Shown here piece by piece: positions 62,401-64,000 of a stretch of DNA of 64,000 nt. A model generated the notes under the pieces. It ran no database searches, was not told where the DNA came from, and saw only the letters and a list, made by a program, of their open reading frames with translations. Where the stretch lies: the NCBI GenBank assembly GCA_037446555.1, contig JBBIIK010000007.1, positions 32,518 to 96,517 of the forward strand, written 5' to 3'. The first letter of the stretch is position 1; the number at the start of each line of letters is the position of its first letter. The position numbers were made by a program, and so were the translations under genes. This DNA is from JANWVO01 sp037446555 (GTDB lineage Bacteria > Acidobacteriota > Terriglobia > Bryobacterales > Bryobacteraceae).

Positions 62401-63457
62401 CGGCGTTTCCGGCGGCGGGAGCGCAACTCTTTCCGGTTTTGTCGGGCTGGCTCGCGGCGATCTCACCTTCCGCCTTCAGGCGCAGTTGAGCAACGTGCGT
62501 CTGCGATACCCGGAGGGCGTGAGCAACACGGTGGATGCGGAGCTCGCGCTCACCGGCTCGCAGGCGGCAAGCCTGTTGTCCGGGCTCGTGACAGTGAAAC
62601 GCTCCGGCTTCGTGGTCACCGGCGATGTCGGCAGCATGATGGGCAACGCCGGCAATCCCATCCCTGCGGCAGCCGCACAAAACGAGTTCCTGCGCAATCT
62701 CCAGTTCGATGTCCGGCTCCGCAGCGCCCCGGACGCCATCTTTATTACCTCCTACACCAGCGACCTGCAACTGGAAGCCGATCTGCGCCTGCGCGGCAGC
62801 CCCGCCAAGCCCATCCTGCTCGGCTCGCTCTATGCCAGCCAGGGCGAGGTGAACTTCTTCGGCAACCGCTACAACATCTCCCGCGGCGAGATTCTCTTTT
62901 ACAACACCGGCGCCGTGATTCCGCAGATCGACCTCGATCTGGAGACGCGCGTCCGCGGCATCACCGTGTACCTGAACGTCAGCGGACCGTTGTCGCGGCT
63001 CAACATCACCTTCCGCTCCGAGCCGCCCCTGCAATCCTCCGAGATCCTCGCCCTGCTCACCGTCGGGCGCACTCCTGCCGCCACTTCCGGCTCCGTCGTT
63101 GCCACGGACCGCATCCGCAGGCAGACGGTCATGGAAAACTCCGCCGGCTCCAATACGCTGCTCGGCACGGCGCTCACCGCCGGGCTCAACAGCCGCACCG
63201 AACGCTTCTTCGGTGCCTCGCGGCTGCGCATCGATCCGAGCAACGTCGGCGTGGACGCGCTGCCGCAGGCGCGCCTGAGCATCGAGCAATCCATCTCGCG
63301 CGACGTCACCATCACCTTCATCACCAACCTGAACCGCTCGCAGCAACAGGTGGTGAGGCTCGAGTGGGATCTTTCGCGCCAATGGTCCTTGATCGCCATC
63401 AAGGACGAGAACGGCGCCTTCGCCGTCGACTTCCTCTACCGCAAGAGGTTCCGCTAG
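59486..63457 (+). CDS. tamB: Translocation and assembly module protein TamB
   Basis: A 1323-residue protein with an N-terminal membrane anchor (MWGAAASVVLLLAASVLVLESDWL), long repetitive beta structure rich in alternating hydrophobic residues (AsmA-like/TamB groove), and the C-terminal DUF490 domain (GDLTFRLQAQLSNVRLRYPEG through VEWDLSRQWSLIAIKDENGAFAVDFLYRKRF-like ending). TamB/YhdP-type proteins carry phospholipids or help barrel assembly with an Omp85 partner; here bamA is the first gene of the operon. The start overlaps the chaperone stop as ATGA. Confidence 0.94.
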   Translation: MKRRWMWGAAASVVLLLAASVLVLESDWLRSALREQALRAVQSATGSRASLERIDVDWLTLTFRFERFSLEGTRRPGEEPLFEAARATARLALRPFSPRRFSLREVRLENPRIHIYHREDGSSNLPQPPGPRRAATPVADLVRLRIGLLELQRAHFTLNDRPLDIDLRIEGFDLDLAYDFRSPRYRVRLAAERAQLPWRLAPSLEMQAWLAADSLEIVSARARMGDSSASFSGTVKRFHQPEIDIGYRASVLLRDLEISPVRQGFALSSGQVRLQPGGPLRIEGSLRAEQLALAGDGFHVRRLDAWGQFTLTPEALVIQPLELESPYLAWRGALRLERWRSLALEGEATEASLARVQAVRSEPLTSLDARLAGPLSLRMRVTPAGPRESEVRGALEAQPAGGPVPLEGQVRFAWRQQCNCIEFKDSSLATGAIRATFRGTLGSSLEAGIHANSLREIPAILAAVGAPGGLQAPLSLDRGVASAVLRLDGPLDSLRISGSVTASRLIYEGIPLESVQARFSVNARRLDVEPFTLRQSAGQVGGALSLGLEDWKPHAGGALRASLKVERADLEQLLRLARIETGIRGVAAGSVRVDGTVERPHGSLRLVADNSAWREEPLGRVSLEASLDDSGGFRLLASRGGARLESTGSWTHEPGNPRRGIIRAAAHLAGFTASEFAVFRKLPLPFEATLEARGDLVLETGEGAPRLTALNGSLAAAPVRLGSVQFDGLRVDAETKENALTLRASLETKPAPVAASASVQLQGDWPAKFQLRWPGVSLSLLHTLLADAGRMSRDPLPVSGSFDAEITGRAALASLEGLAGRIVIPKLELRPAPEEAPAERPLPQELFLRNSGPLLFDFDEKAVRVAQAQFIALDTDLTLMGAYEFAAPMPWNLEARGTANLAVLGSFYPALTAGGQGRLRAVLRGAPSEPQVSGQMEIVKGSFYIKDLPAGLDDVHGVIYFDRNRANIQKLTGVSGGGSATLSGFVGLARGDLTFRLQAQLSNVRLRYPEGVSNTVDAELALTGSQAASLLSGLVTVKRSGFVVTGDVGSMMGNAGNPIPAAAAQNEFLRNLQFDVRLRSAPDAIFITSYTSDLQLEADLRLRGSPAKPILLGSLYASQGEVNFFGNRYNISRGEILFYNTGAVIPQIDLDLETRVRGITVYLNVSGPLSRLNITFRSEPPLQSSEILALLTVGRTPAATSGSVVATDRIRRQTVMENSAGSNTLLGTALTAGLNSRTERFFGASRLRIDPSNVGVDALPQARLSIEQSISRDVTITFITNLNRSQQQVVRLEWDLSRQWSLIAIKDENGAFAVDFLYRKRFR

Positions 63458-63643
63458 CCATGCGCATTCTTGCCGGCGCTTCTCCGTTGGAGCTACTCTC
63501 GCTTCTCGGGCGAATTGGAGGCGACGGCGGCAGGCGCTGCATTCCGGATGGGTCCGCGGGCAACAGTCCTCCCCGCTCGCAAGGAAGATCGGGAGCAGCT
63601 CGATGATCGTCGATTGCGTGTCCCGCAAGGGGGTTTGATAGCC
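63458..63643. other. Intergenic stretch between tamB and the DUF2103 gene
   Basis: A 48-codon plus-strand frame from ATG 63461 has no recognisable content or ribosome-binding site of its own. I see no promoter, terminator or RNA gene here that I could support. Confidence 0.4.
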
Positions 63644-64000
63644 ATGCGCCTCCGGGCCAACAAGGATAAGTTGAAGATCGAGCATTCCATCATCGACGGT
63701 TTGCGGCCCATTCTCGAACGGCTGGTGGAGAGTCCCGACATCCGCGCAGTCATTCCCGGCGTTATCCGTCCGGTGCGCGACGCCAAAGGCGCGGTCCGCA
63801 TCCGCGTCACTGTGCCTGTGCAGAACGGATGGAAAGCCATCGCCCTGGCCGCAGGCGCAAGGCAGGAACTGTTCATCAGCACGCCGCTGGCGCGCGCCGA
63901 ACTCGAAACGCTCCTTGAACAGACATTTCGAGGAGCGAAGGGGGCACGAAGGGGACAGCCTGATACGGCGAGTTCGCGCATTTTCCAAGGGGGCACGAAG
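63644..64000 (+). CDS. DUF2103 family protein (runs into a repeat and off the window)
   Basis: The visible 119 codons begin MRLRANKDKLKIEHSIIDGL; HSIIDGLRPILERL, VIPGVIRPVRDAKGAVRIRVT and VQNGWKAIALAAGARQELFIST are the conserved stretches of the DUF2103 family of predicted metal-binding proteins. The family part ends near TLLEQTF; the frame then stays open through a copy of the dispersed repeat (63938-64000) without a stop. So the natural C-terminus is altered or extended by the repeat. GGGGG about 10 nt before the ATG is the probable ribosome-binding site. Confidence 0.75.
   Translation, partial: MRLRANKDKLKIEHSIIDGLRPILERLVESPDIRAVIPGVIRPVRDAKGAVRIRVTVPVQNGWKAIALAAGARQELFISTPLARAELETLLEQTFRGAKGARRGQPDTASSRIFQGGTK
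63938..64000 (+). repeat. Third copy of the dispersed repeat, at the window edge
   Basis: Contains AAGGGGACAGCCTGATACGG and GCGCATTTTCCAAGGG, related to the flanks of the transposase remnant at 39.2-39.9 kb. A 14-nt direct repeat, AAGGGGGCACGAAG, borders it (63938-63951 and 63987-64000). It continues beyond the window. Confidence 0.8.

Noticed and set aside
63461..63606. Small gene of 48 codons after tamB
   Set aside because: No ribosome-binding site of its own, no recognisable composition, and the frame ends well before the DUF2103 gene.

Overview
The window is GC-rich bacterial chromosome, densely packed with genes, most probably from an acidobacterium close to Bryobacterales/Solibacter. 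I infer this from the N-terminus of a VWFA-related protein of the acidobacterial type at the left edge, an 801-residue MacB-like permease of the acidobacterial (ADOP) type, the fused aroDE gene, a Pal lipoprotein with an extra Ig-like domain, and overall gene style. No database was available, so the placement is inference.

Layout. 1-7.5 kb (minus strand): VWFA-type protein, an arsR/CxxC-thioredoxin/permease metal(loid) cluster behind a perfect inverted-repeat operator, a YqhD-like alcohol dehydrogenase, a VOC protein, guaB, a CocE-type hydrolase and yggS. 7.5-13.5 kb (plus): a nuclease-fold protein, a DUF697-like protein, then an SDR / MFS transporter / Old-Yellow-Enzyme set. 13.5-28.4 kb (minus): a long run starting with the complete Tol-Pal envelope system (tolQ, tolR, TonB-like transducer, tolB, pal, cpoB), then a degenerate DeoC-like protein, aroDE, a small Tat peptide, a degenerate amidase, a GGDEF-EAL protein and a tripartite MacAB-like exporter. 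28.5-39.2 kb: recN, a sugar isomerase (minus) with a clear promoter and LacI-type operator, a PGPGW membrane protein, DAHP synthase, uvrA, a deoxyhypusine-synthase-like protein, a CPBP protease, mtnA and a thioredoxin-like protein. 39.2-40 kb: a decayed REP-associated tyrosine transposase between inverted repeats.

40-50 kb: a membrane protein fused to a spermidine-synthase-like domain whose active-site codons are overwritten by a 49-nt perfect palindrome, an HAD phosphatase, a thiamine-binding-type protein, a lipoprotein, a PLP decarboxylase, a cupin, rpsT and recA. 50-54.8 kb (minus): a Tat-type molybdopterin oxidoreductase with its iron-sulfur partner, an ArsR regulator with a Cys pair, and tRNA-Val; both oxidoreductase subunits are separated from their Tat leaders, one by a frameshift and one by an in-frame TAG. 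54.8-64 kb: a ThiF/MoeB-like enzyme, then an outer-membrane biogenesis operon (bamA, a SurA-N-like chaperone, tamB) and a DUF2103 gene that reads into another copy of the repeat.

The main observations are the palindrome that replaces an active-site motif, the paired loss of Tat leaders, a recurring -10-like hexamer exactly 8 nt before several start codons (suggesting leaderless mRNAs), the dispersed repeat linked to the transposase remnant, and a group of probable pseudoenzymes. All coordinates and motif calls were made by eye.
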